Below are positions 48,630 through 55,546 of a stretch of DNA of 55,952 bases, one piece after another; within the stretch, counting starts at the first letter, position 1; every line of letters begins with the position of its first letter. The notes beneath the pieces are model-generated. The model saw only the letters and a program-made list of their open reading frames with translations. It had not been told where the DNA came from and made no database searches. The DNA comes from CAZKVJ01 sp964556225. Lineage in GTDB: Bacteria; Actinomycetota; Acidimicrobiia; Acidimicrobiales; Ilumatobacteraceae. The stretch spans positions 1 to 55,952 of the forward strand of contig CAZKVJ010000021.1 in NCBI GenBank assembly GCA_964556225.1. Direction: 5' to 3'. Made by a program: the position numbers and the translations under genes.

Positions 48630-49838
48630 ATGTCGGCCCGCCTGCCCCACCTGACGGCCAAGCTCCAGGGCTTCGGCACCACGATCTTCGCCGAGATGTC
48701 GGCTCTGGCCACTGCCACCGGGGCGGTGAACCTCGGCCAGGGGTTCCCGGACACCGACGGGCCACCCGAGGTGCTGCAGGCGGCGAAGGAGGCCATCGAC
48801 GCCGGCCTGAACCAGTACCCACCCGGGCCGGGCATGCCCGTGCTGCGCACGGCGGTGGCGGAGCACCAGCGTCGCTTCTACGGCCTGGACTACGACCCGG
48901 ACGGCGAGGTGCTCGTCACGGTCGGGGCCACCGAAGCGCTCGCCGCCGCGCTCCTCGGGCTGGTCGACACCGGCGACGAGGTGGTCGTGCTCGAGCCGAT
49001 GTACGACAGCTACCAGGCCTGCATCGCCCTGGCCGGGGCGGTGGCGCGGCCGGTGACGCTGCGCCCGCCCGGCTACCGGCTCGATGTCGACGAGCTGCGG
49101 GCGGCGATCACGCCCAAGACCCGGCTGGTCCTGCTCAACTCGCCGCACAACCCGACCGGCTCGGTGCTCGACCGGGACGAGCTCGAGGCGGTCGCCCGGT
49201 TGGCGATCGAGGCCGACCTGCTGGTGGTCACCGACGAGGTGTACGAGCACCTGGTGTACGACGGAGCCGAGCACGTGCCCCTCGCCGCCCTGCCCGGGAT
49301 GCGTGAGCGGGTCCTGTCGATCTCCTCCGGCGGCAAGACGTTCGACACCACGGGCTGGAAGATCGGCTGGTGCTGTGGGCCGGCCACGCTGGTCACGGCC
49401 GTGCGGACCGCCAAGCAGTTCCTCACCTACGTCGGCGGGGCACCGTTCCAGCCGGCCATCGCGGCCGGGCTGCGACTCCCGGACACGTACTTCACGGACC
49501 TCGCCGCCGGGCTGCAGGCCAAGCGCGACCGCCTCTGCGCCGGTCTGGAGGCTGCCGGGTTCGAGGTGTTCCGCCCCCAGGGCACGTACTTCGTCACGGT
49601 CGACATCCGCCCGCTCCAGCCCGATGGCGACGGCATGGCGTTCTGTCGCAGCCTGCCGGAACGCTGCGGTGTCGTAGCCATCCCGAACGTGGTGTTCTAC
49701 GACCGCGCCCACGAGGCCGAGGGCCGCCACCTCGTGCGCTTCGCGTTCTGCAAGCGCCCCGAGGTGATCGACGAAGCCGTGGCTCGCCTGTCCACCCTCC
49801 CGCTCGGGAAGGGGAGGGGCGTACGCTGGCGGGGATGA
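48630..49838 (+). CDS. Class I/II aminotransferase (kynurenine/glutamine transaminase K-like)
   Basis: 402 residues, PLP fold type I. N-L-G-Q-G-F-P-D-T-D-G-P near 36, S-P-H-N-P-T-G-S-V, D-E-V-Y-E-H-L-V-Y and the PLP lysine in S-S-G-G-K236-T-F. N-L-G-Q-G-F-P-D is typical of the KAT/GTK (YbdL-like) subgroup, which transaminates glutamine, methionine or aromatic amino acids. The next gene is an omega-amidase-like nitrilase with an ATGA overlap, a pairing that fits the glutamine transaminase/omega-amidase pathway: 2-oxoglutaramate made here is hydrolysed there. Confidence 0.92.
   Translation: MSARLPHLTAKLQGFGTTIFAEMSALATATGAVNLGQGFPDTDGPPEVLQAAKEAIDAGLNQYPPGPGMPVLRTAVAEHQRRFYGLDYDPDGEVLVTVGATEALAAALLGLVDTGDEVVVLEPMYDSYQACIALAGAVARPVTLRPPGYRLDVDELRAAITPKTRLVLLNSPHNPTGSVLDRDELEAVARLAIEADLLVVTDEVYEHLVYDGAEHVPLAALPGMRERVLSISSGGKTFDTTGWKIGWCCGPATLVTAVRTAKQFLTYVGGAPFQPAIAAGLRLPDTYFTDLAAGLQAKRDRLCAGLEAAGFEVFRPQGTYFVTVDIRPLQPDGDGMAFCRSLPERCGVVAIPNVVFYDRAHEAEGRHLVRFAFCKRPEVIDEAVARLSTLPLGKGRGVRWRG
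49822..49827 (+). promoter_or_regulatory. Possible internal TANNNT hexamer (TACGCT) before the nitrilase gene
   Basis: TACGCT ends 7 bases before ATG 49835 but lies inside the aminotransferase gene. GGGGAGGGG just upstream could also serve as a ribosome binding site, so this may be chance or a secondary promoter. Confidence 0.35.
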
Positions 49839-50599
49839 GGGTCGCGGCGATCCAGCACGACACGGTGTGGTGCGACCGGGATGCGAACTTCGCGCACCTC
49901 GCGCCGATGGTCGCCGCCGCGGCCGGAGCCGGCGCCCGGCTTGTGGTGCTGACGGAGATGTTCTCCACCGGCTTCGCGCTCGGCGACGAGATCGCCGAGC
50001 CCGAGGGGGGACCGTCGTCGCAGTTCCTCGTGGCGCAGGCGCGCGAGCACGACGTGTGGATCGGCGGCTCGTGCCCCGAGGTGCCCACCGACGCAGCGGG
50101 TGACCCCCGGCCCTTCAACAGCTTCGTGCTCGCCGGCCCCGACGGCACGGTGCATCGCTACCGCAAGGTCCACCCCTTCACGTTCGCCGGTGAGGAGCGC
50201 CACTTCCGCGCCGGGGACGACCTGGTCACGGTCACCGTCGAGGGGCTCAGGGTCTCGCTGTTCGTCTGCTACGACCTGCGCTTCGCCGACGAGATGTGGC
50301 AGCTCGCCCCCACCACCGACCTCTACCTGTTCCCCGCCAACTGGCCCGAGACCCGTCGCCTGCACTGGTCGAGCCTGCTGCTGGCCCGGGCGATCGAGAA
50401 CCAGGCCTACGTGGTGGGCTGCAACAGGGTCGGCGAGGGCGGGGGGCTCGTGTACTCCGGGGACAGCCGCATCATCGACCCGTCGGGCGAGCTGCTGGCC
50501 ACCGCGGCGTACACGGAGTCCATCCTGCTGGCCGACGTGACGCCCGAGCGCGTCGGCGAGATCCGCGACCGGTTCCGGTTCCTGCCCGACCGCCGCTGA
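49835..50599 (+). CDS. Omega-amidase-type nitrilase superfamily hydrolase
   Basis: 254 residues, carbon-nitrogen hydrolase fold. The catalytic triad is visible: Glu41 (L-T-E-M-F), Lys111 (R-K-V-H-P-F) and Cys145 (F-V-C-Y-D-L-R-F). F-V-C-Y-D-L-R-F and the compact length match YafV/omega-amidases. Likely hydrolyses 2-oxoglutaramate or 2-oxosuccinamate. Overlaps the aminotransferase stop (ATGA), so the two are made together. Confidence 0.92.
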   Translation: MRVAAIQHDTVWCDRDANFAHLAPMVAAAAGAGARLVVLTEMFSTGFALGDEIAEPEGGPSSQFLVAQAREHDVWIGGSCPEVPTDAAGDPRPFNSFVLAGPDGTVHRYRKVHPFTFAGEERHFRAGDDLVTVTVEGLRVSLFVCYDLRFADEMWQLAPTTDLYLFPANWPETRRLHWSSLLLARAIENQAYVVGCNRVGEGGGLVYSGDSRIIDPSGELLATAAYTESILLADVTPERVGEIRDRFRFLPDRR

Positions 50600-50616
50600 A
50601 GGCGGGTGCTGGCGGT

Positions 50617-51111
50617 TCAGCGAAGGCGCTTGGCCTGCAGGCTGACGAGGCAGCCGTAGTCGGTCTCCTGCTGGCCGACCTCGACGAAGCCGTGGCGGGC
50701 ATGGAACCGCAGCGACCCTTCGTTGCGGGGCCGGAGGTTGACCTCGAGCGTGAACCACGTCGCGGCGAGGCGTCGCTCGACCTCGGCGTAGAGGCTGGCG
50801 CCGATCCCTCGGCTGCGCTGCGCCTCGTGGACGGCGACCCGATCGAGGTAGGCGAAGTCGTCGTAGCGCTCCGAGAACCAGCGGTAGTTCACGCTGGAGT
50901 AGTCGGTGCCGGGCGCCAGCACCACGCAGAAGCCGGTGAGCACCTCGCCCGCCTGGGCATCGCCGGGCTGGAAGGCGCCGAGCGCCAGCTGGGCCATCTC
51001 GATCAGCCGCTCCAAGCGGGCCATGTCGAGCTCGCCCACCGCCGGCACGGACGCGTTGTTGATGGCGAGGGCGGCCGGCACGTCGACGCCTCGGAGATCT
51101 CGGACGAGCAC
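50617..51111 (-). CDS. GNAT-family N-acetyltransferase
   Basis: 164 residues. The acetyl-CoA motif Q-R-S-R-G-I-G-A-S-L-Y is near residue 100, preceded by Y-L-D-R-V-A-V and followed by L-E-V-N-x-R-x-x-N-E-G-S-L-R-F-H-x-R-H-G-F. Substrate unknown; GNAT enzymes acetylate amines or protein N-termini. The GTG at 51111 is supported by TACCGT six bases upstream and by homology; the longer upstream frame runs into the remnant of a Crp gene on the other strand. Convergent with the nitrilase gene, 17 bases apart. Confidence 0.88.
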   Translation of the reverse strand: MLVRDLRGVDVPAALAINNASVPAVGELDMARLERLIEMAQLALGAFQPGDAQAGEVLTGFCVVLAPGTDYSSVNYRWFSERYDDFAYLDRVAVHEAQRSRGIGASLYAEVERRLAATWFTLEVNLRPRNEGSLRFHARHGFVEVGQQETDYGCLVSLQAKRLR

Positions 51112-51117
51112 ACGACG

Positions 51118-51123
51118 ACGGTA
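51118..51123 (-). promoter_or_regulatory. Putative leaderless -10 hexamer (TACCGT) for the GNAT gene
   Basis: On the minus strand TACCGT ends 6 bases before GTG 51111. Confidence 0.4.
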
Positions 51124-51276
51124 GCGGGACGGCCCGCTCGGGCCACCGGGTACGGTGTCACGGACCGATGCGGAGCGCGGGGTGCAGTGGCCGCTGCTGG
51201 AGGCTGTGAGCGACGACCTCCGCACCACCGTGCTGGGCGCTGCCGTCCGGCGCCGGTTCCGTCGGGGAGAGGTGAT

Positions 51277-51537
51277 GTGCTCGCCACGACGCACCTGCCG
51301 GTCGAGACTCGGGTGCGCGACCGCCTGGCGCGGTTGGTGAGCACGGTCGGAGGGGAGCCGCCGATCACGCTGCTCCTGACCCAGGAGGATCTGGCGAGCC
51401 TCGCCGGCACCACCCGCCCCACGGTGAACCGGATCCTCCGGGAGCTGGTCGCCGATGGCATCGTGCGCCTGGGACGGGGCAGGATCGTCGTCATCGACCC
51501 CGGTAGGGTCGCTGGACGATGTCGGACGGGCCCCTGA
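51277..51537 (+). CDS. Possible HTH-only remnant protein of the Crp gene
   Basis: 86 codons from GTG 51277 with GGGGAGAGG at 51263-51271 upstream. It would encode the hinge and winged HTH alone (S/T-R-P-T-V-N-R recognition helix intact). Its last 19 bases overlap the ABC ATPase start at 51519. Whether it is translated is unknown; if so it would be a DNA-binding domain without an effector domain. Confidence 0.35.
   Translation: MLATTHLPVETRVRDRLARLVSTVGGEPPITLLLTQEDLASLAGTTRPTVNRILRELVADGIVRLGRGRIVVIDPGRVAGRCRTGP
51504..51509 (+). promoter_or_regulatory. Putative leaderless -10 hexamer (TAGGGT) for the ABC ATPase gene
   Basis: TAGGGT ends 9 bases before the ATG at 51519 and lies inside the Crp remnant. 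Confidence 0.45.
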
Positions 51538-52448
51538 TCCGCGCGCGCGACCTGGTGAAGCGCTTCGGCGACTTCACCGCCGTGGATGGGATCGACTTCG
51601 ACGTCGCGCCCGGAGAGGCGTTCGGGTTCCTCGGCCCCAACGGTGCCGGGAAGTCGTCGACCATGCGGATGATCGGCTGCGTGTCACCGATGACGAGCGG
51701 CCACCTGCGCATCTTCGGCCTCGACCCGTCCGGGGACGGCGCCCGCATCCGCGCCCGCCTCGGTGTCGTGCCCCAGCAGGACACCCTCGACGAGGAGCTC
51801 ACCGTCGAGGAGAACCTGTTCATCTACGGGCGCTACTTCGACCTGCCGCGGGCGGAGTGCCGCCGCCGCGCCGCCGAGCTGCTGGAGTTCGCTCAGCTCT
51901 CCGACCGGGCCGCCACCCGCGTGGAGCCGCTGTCCGGAGGGATGAAGCGGCGTCTCACCATCGCCCGCTCGCTCATCAACCAGCCCGACCTGGTCCTGCT
52001 CGACGAGCCGACCACCGGCCTCGACCCGCAGGCCCGCCACGTGCTGTGGGACCGGCTCTACCGGCTGAAGCAGCAGGGGGTGACGCTGGTGCTCACAACG
52101 CACTACATGGACGAGGCCGAGCAGCTGTGCGACCGCCTCGTGGTGATGGACCGGGGCCGGATCGTCGCTGAGGGCTCACCGCGAGAGCTCATCGAGCGCT
52201 TCTCGACGCGCGAGGTGGTCGAGCTGCGCTTCGCCATCGGCCACGAAGGACAGGGCGCGCTTCTCGTCGGTGGGCTCGGTGAGCGCCAGGAGGTGCTGCC
52301 GGACCGGGTCCTCGTGTACGCCGACGACGGGGAGGCCGCGCTCGCCCAGGCGCACGCCCGTGGCGCCCATCCGGAGTCCGCGCTCGTCCGCCGAGCCACC
52401 CTCGAAGACGTCTTCTTGCACCTGACCGGCCGGTCTCTGGTGGACTGA
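51519..52448 (+). CDS. ABC-2 transporter ATP-binding protein (NodI/DrrA-like)
   Basis: 309 residues. Walker A G-P-N-G-A-G-K-S at 39-46, signature L-S-G-G-M-K-R-R, Walker B L-V-L-L-D-E-P-T-T-G-L-D, and H-loop T-T-H-Y-M-D-E-A-E. The C-terminal extension of about 80 residues with E-D-V-F-L-H-L-T-G-R fits the NodI/drug-exporter group. Together with two downstream permeases it makes an exporter of an unknown lipid, glycan or drug. ATG start supported by TAGGGT; one base separates its stop from the permease start. Confidence 0.93.
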   Translation: MSDGPLIRARDLVKRFGDFTAVDGIDFDVAPGEAFGFLGPNGAGKSSTMRMIGCVSPMTSGHLRIFGLDPSGDGARIRARLGVVPQQDTLDEELTVEENLFIYGRYFDLPRAECRRRAAELLEFAQLSDRAATRVEPLSGGMKRRLTIARSLINQPDLVLLDEPTTGLDPQARHVLWDRLYRLKQQGVTLVLTTHYMDEAEQLCDRLVVMDRGRIVAEGSPRELIERFSTREVVELRFAIGHEGQGALLVGGLGERQEVLPDRVLVYADDGEAALAQAHARGAHPESALVRRATLEDVFLHLTGRSLVD

Positions 52449-52449
52449 C

Positions 52450-53232
52450 ATGGCCACACCCGCCCCGGTTCGTGTCGTGGAGTGGAACCTGATGGTGTTC
52501 CGCCACCACTGGCGCACGGCAGCGCTGTCGAGCGTGGTGCAGCCGCTGCTGTTCCTGCTCGGGATGGGCGTCGGCGTCGGCCTCTTGGTGGACTCCAACA
52601 CCGAGGGTCAGCAGGCGCTCGACGCCACGACGTACCTCGCGTTCCTCGGCCCGGCCCTCCTGGCGACGACGGCGATGCTGGTGGGCAGCGTCGAGTCCAT
52701 GTGGCCGGTGCTCGACGGCTTCAAGTGGCGGCGCATGTACGTGGCGATGACGGCCACGCCGATCGCCGCTCGCGATCTCGTGATCGGCCACCTCCTGTTC
52801 GTGGCCATCCGCTGTGTCATGGCCTGCGGCGCGGTCGCCGCCGTGCTGGCCCTGTTCCAGGACACCCGCTCGTGGGGGCTGGTCCCAGCGGTGGGCTTCG
52901 CGGCGTGGTGCGGGCTGTCGTTCGCCATGCCCATCGCGGCGTGGTCGGCCACCTGCGATCGCGACACCGGCTTCCCCGGCCTGCAGCGCTTCGTGATCAC
53001 CCCGCTCTTCCTGTTCAGCGGCGCCTTCTACCCCATCGAGCAGCTGCCGTGGATCCTGCAGGCGGTCGCGCGGGTGACGCCGCTGTGGCACGGGGTCGAG
53101 CTGTGCCGGGGTGCGGTGCTCGGCACCCTCGGCGCCGCCGAGGCGATGTGGCACGTGGTCTACCTCGCGGTGTGGATCGCCGTTGGGACGGCGGTCGCGC
53201 TGGGGACCTATCAGCGGAGGTTGGCGGCGTGA
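52450..53232 (+). CDS. ABC-2 type permease (NodJ-like), first subunit
   Basis: 260 residues with six hydrophobic segments and the ABC-2 hallmark F-L-F-S-G-A-F-Y-P-I-E-Q-L-P near residue 193. It starts one base after the ATPase stop. A Y-x-x-F-L-G-P-A-L-L-A segment in the first third is typical of NodJ/ABC-2 permeases. With the next gene it probably forms a heterodimeric channel. Confidence 0.9.
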   Translation: MATPAPVRVVEWNLMVFRHHWRTAALSSVVQPLLFLLGMGVGVGLLVDSNTEGQQALDATTYLAFLGPALLATTAMLVGSVESMWPVLDGFKWRRMYVAMTATPIAARDLVIGHLLFVAIRCVMACGAVAAVLALFQDTRSWGLVPAVGFAAWCGLSFAMPIAAWSATCDRDTGFPGLQRFVITPLFLFSGAFYPIEQLPWILQAVARVTPLWHGVELCRGAVLGTLGAAEAMWHVVYLAVWIAVGTAVALGTYQRRLAA

Positions 53233-54026
53233 TGATCGCGATGCGCGTCGTCCCCCCGATCCTGCGCGATGCGCGGCGTCCCCAGCGGCTCATCGAGCGC
53301 AGCGTGATGGTGTACCGGCGCACCTGGTCGCTGCTCGTCGGGGGGTTCTTCGAGCCGCTGTTCTACCTGCTGTCGTTCCGGGTCGGGTTGGGCGCGCTCA
53401 TCGGCGACGTCGAGGTCGACGGGGTGGCCATCCCCTATGCGGCGTTCGTCGCTCCGGCGCTCCTGGCGTCGTCGGCGATGAACGGTGCGGTCTACGACTC
53501 GACGATGAACGTGTTCTTCAAGCTGAAGCACGCCAAGACCTACGACGCCGTGCTGGCGACCCCGCTCGGTCCCGGCGACGTGGCGCTGGGGGAGATCGGC
53601 TGGGCGCTGATCCGCGGCCAGATCTACGCCACGGCGTTCCTCGCCTGCATGGTCGTGCTCGGGCTGACCGAGTCGCCGTGGATCGTGATGGCGCTGCCGG
53701 CGGCCGCGCTCATCGGCTTCGCGTTCGCCGCCGCCGGGATGGCGGCCACCACGTACATGCGCACATGGAGCGACTTCGAGTGGGTGCCGACCGTGACGCT
53801 GCCGCTCTTCTTGTTCTCGGCCACCTTCTACCCGGCGTCGGCATACGGCCAGTGGGCCTGGGTCCTGCAGCTGTCACCGCTCTACCACGGGGTCGCGCTG
53901 GTCCGAGCCGCCAACACCGGCACGTGGTCGATCGCCATCGTGTGGCACGTGGCGTTCCTCGCCGTGATGGGTGTGGTCGGGCTGTGGCTGGCCGCCCGGC
54001 GGCTGCATCGCCTGCTGCTCACCTGA
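53229..54026 (+). CDS. ABC-2 type permease (NodJ-like), second subunit
   Basis: 265 residues, six transmembrane segments, Y-A-A-F-V-A-P-A-L-L-A near 60 and F-L-F-S-A-T-F-Y-P-A-S-A-Y near 200, paralogous to the preceding permease. GTG 53229 overlaps the previous stop codon (GTGA); ATG 53232 one codon later is equally possible. Two different permeases with one ATPase suggest an asymmetric exporter. Confidence 0.9.
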   Translation: MMIAMRVVPPILRDARRPQRLIERSVMVYRRTWSLLVGGFFEPLFYLLSFRVGLGALIGDVEVDGVAIPYAAFVAPALLASSAMNGAVYDSTMNVFFKLKHAKTYDAVLATPLGPGDVALGEIGWALIRGQIYATAFLACMVVLGLTESPWIVMALPAAALIGFAFAAAGMAATTYMRTWSDFEWVPTVTLPLFLFSATFYPASAYGQWAWVLQLSPLYHGVALVRAANTGTWSIAIVWHVAFLAVMGVVGLWLAARRLHRLLLT

Positions 54027-54096
54027 CGGGTCGTCGAGTGAGGCCGCCCGCGCCGACCGGTCACACTGCCGAAACCGAGGCGTGACCGGCCGCTCG

Positions 54097-54102
54097 TACG
54101 GT
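54097..54102 (+). promoter_or_regulatory. Putative leaderless -10 hexamer (TACGGT) for the Rieske protein gene
   Basis: TACGGT ends 7 bases before the GTG at 54110. It overlaps the alternative GTG at 54101, so it supports 54110 as the real start. Confidence 0.45.
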
Positions 54103-54109
54103 GCGCAGC

Positions 54110-55105
54110 GTGGCCCACGGCAGCCTCACCCGACTGTTGGAGACGGCGTGGCATCCCGTGCTCAGAGCCGAGCAGCTGCAGGGCCGACAGCCTGCCGCCG
54201 TGCGGCTGCTGGGCCGGGACGTGGTGGTCGCCCGGGTGGGCGACGGCCGGCTCGCGGCGCTCGAGGACCGCTGTCTGCACCGATCGACGCCGCTGTCGCT
54301 CGGGACCGTCGACGAACGGGGGGTGCGCTGCGCCGCCCACGGCTGGGTGTGGGCTCCCGACGGCGCCTGCGTGGAGATCCCAGGGCAGGCGGCGCCCACG
54401 CTGCCGGCCCGAGCGCGGGTGGCGACGTTCTCGGCGCGAGAGGCGGCCGGACTCGTGTGGGTCCGCCTCGACGACCGCGCCCCCTGGCCGCTGCCGGAAC
54501 CGCCCGGTCCGGCACCGGAGGTCACGGTCGTGTCGATCGCTGGTGTGGGCGCCATGCGGCGGATCGAGCACCTGCTGGAGGCGGCCTGTGGCTCGTGGTC
54601 GACGGGCGGATCGGCGGCGGCCCGCATCGAGCGGCGCGGGCCGGAGGTGCGGGTGGCGGTCACCGCCTCGCCGCTGTCGCTCGGGCCCTCGGCGCCGGCG
54701 GAGGTGACCGTGGTGCTGCCCACCTCGATCGAGGTGGTCGAGACGGCCGGCGACGGCGGCCGCCTGTGGTTCTGGGCCTGCGCCGTGCCGGCGGCGGTGG
54801 GCGAGAGCTCCCTGGTCTGGGCGGTGGGCGGCGATGACCTCGACCCTGCCGTCCGGCGGCGGATCTCCGAGCAGCTGGGCGCCGCCGAGGCGCTGCTGAC
54901 GTCGAAGCGGCCGGCCGAGCTCGTCGTCGACCACTCGACGGAGGTGTCGGTGGCGGCGGACCAGGCCAGCGTCGCCTACCGCCGAGCCCTCCACGAGGCC
55001 GCAGAGGCGGCTCGCCGGGGGCCCGGTCCGCTGGCGGCGTGGATCGGTGCCGCCACCGGCCCGGCGCGCAGCACGGCCGTCGCGGCCGCACGCCCGATGG
55101 CCTAG
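54110..55105 (+). CDS. Rieske-domain protein related to ring-hydroxylating oxygenases, iron site not recognisable
   Basis: 331 residues. Rieske [2Fe-2S] ligands C55-L-H57 and C74-A-A-H77 with G-W-V-W following, as in VanA-type oxygenase large subunits. The C-terminal part keeps family features such as A-E-L-V-V-D-H-S-T-E-V and A-S-V-A-Y-R-R. But where the catalytic N/D-x-x-D-x-x-H-x-x-x-x-H helix should be, the sequence is R-I-E-H-L-L-E-A-A-C-G-S-W, lacking the two histidines in register. It may be an electron-transfer or regulatory derivative. GTG 54110 is preferred over 54101. Confidence 0.75.
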   Translation: MAHGSLTRLLETAWHPVLRAEQLQGRQPAAVRLLGRDVVVARVGDGRLAALEDRCLHRSTPLSLGTVDERGVRCAAHGWVWAPDGACVEIPGQAAPTLPARARVATFSAREAAGLVWVRLDDRAPWPLPEPPGPAPEVTVVSIAGVGAMRRIEHLLEAACGSWSTGGSAAARIERRGPEVRVAVTASPLSLGPSAPAEVTVVLPTSIEVVETAGDGGRLWFWACAVPAAVGESSLVWAVGGDDLDPAVRRRISEQLGAAEALLTSKRPAELVVDHSTEVSVAADQASVAYRRALHEAAEAARRGPGPLAAWIGAATGPARSTAVAAARPMA

Positions 55106-55108
55106 CGT
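55103..55108 (+). promoter_or_regulatory. Putative leaderless -10 hexamer (TAGCGT) for the ABM gene
   Basis: TAGCGT ends 8 bases before ATG 55117. Its TAG is the stop codon of the Rieske protein gene. Confidence 0.5.
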
Positions 55109-55116
55109 CGCGATCC

Positions 55117-55536
55117 ATGGTGACGATCCTGGCGCACGTGCGAGTGCGGCCCGGTGCTGCTCCGGCGTTCGAGCGGATCGCGCGCGATCTGTACCTGGCC
55201 ACCCACGCCATGGAGACAGGCGTCGTGCGCTTCGAGTACTGGCGGGGCGCCGAGCCCGACACCTACTACTCGCTCATGTGCTTTGCCGACTACCTCGCCT
55301 TCTTGGACCACCAGGCCAGCCGGCACCAGGAAGGCGCCGGCCCCGCGCTCGGCACCGTGGTCGAGTCACTGCACCTGGAGTGGGTCGATCCGTTGCAGGC
55401 GGCCAGCCCACTCGCCCGGACCGAGGGCCAGCTGCTGCCCCCCATGGCATCGCCGGCGCAGCGCCGCTTCGCCCGCCACTTCCCGCCCGAGGTGGCGGCC
55501 TGGTGGGCGGCGCTGCGCGACGCCGAACCCTCGTAG
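55117..55536 (+). CDS. Antibiotic biosynthesis monooxygenase (ABM) domain protein
   Basis: 139 residues. The first 95 are a ferredoxin-like ABM domain: V-T-I-L-A-H-V-R-V-R-P-G-A near the N-terminus, H-A-M-E-T-G-V-V-R-F-E-Y and F-A-D-Y-L-A-F-L-D-H-Q-A-S. A C-terminal extension (100-139) is rich in Ala/Arg/Pro. ABM proteins oxidise or sense small aromatic or quinone-like compounds; substrate unknown. Next to a Rieske protein and msrA, an oxidative-metabolism context is plausible but not shown. Confidence 0.82.
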   Translation: MVTILAHVRVRPGAAPAFERIARDLYLATHAMETGVVRFEYWRGAEPDTYYSLMCFADYLAFLDHQASRHQEGAGPALGTVVESLHLEWVDPLQAASPLARTEGQLLPPMASPAQRRFARHFPPEVAAWWAALRDAEPS

Positions 55537-55539
55537 CCT
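55534..55539 (+). promoter_or_regulatory. Putative leaderless -10 hexamer (TAGCCT) for msrA
   Basis: TAGCCT ends 7 bases before ATG 55547; its TAG is the stop codon of the ABM gene. Confidence 0.5.
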
Positions 55540-55546
55540 TTCGGAC

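Larger units (their letters stand above)
51155..51537 (+). pseudogene. Crp/FNR-family regulator with internal deletion and frameshift
   Basis: The first 40 codons (GTG 51155) give the usual opening of a Crp-type regulator, W-P-L-L-E-A-V then F-R-R-G-E-V, after which the cyclic-nucleotide-binding domain should start. Instead, from about 51277 another frame carries the hinge L-P-V-E-T-R-V-R-D-R-L and the HTH L-T-Q-E-D-L-A-S-L-A-G-T-T-R-P-T-V-N-R-I-L-R-E-L. About 110-120 residues are missing between them and the frame changes. The two halves abut within a few bases. As a full regulator it is broken. Confidence 0.8.
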
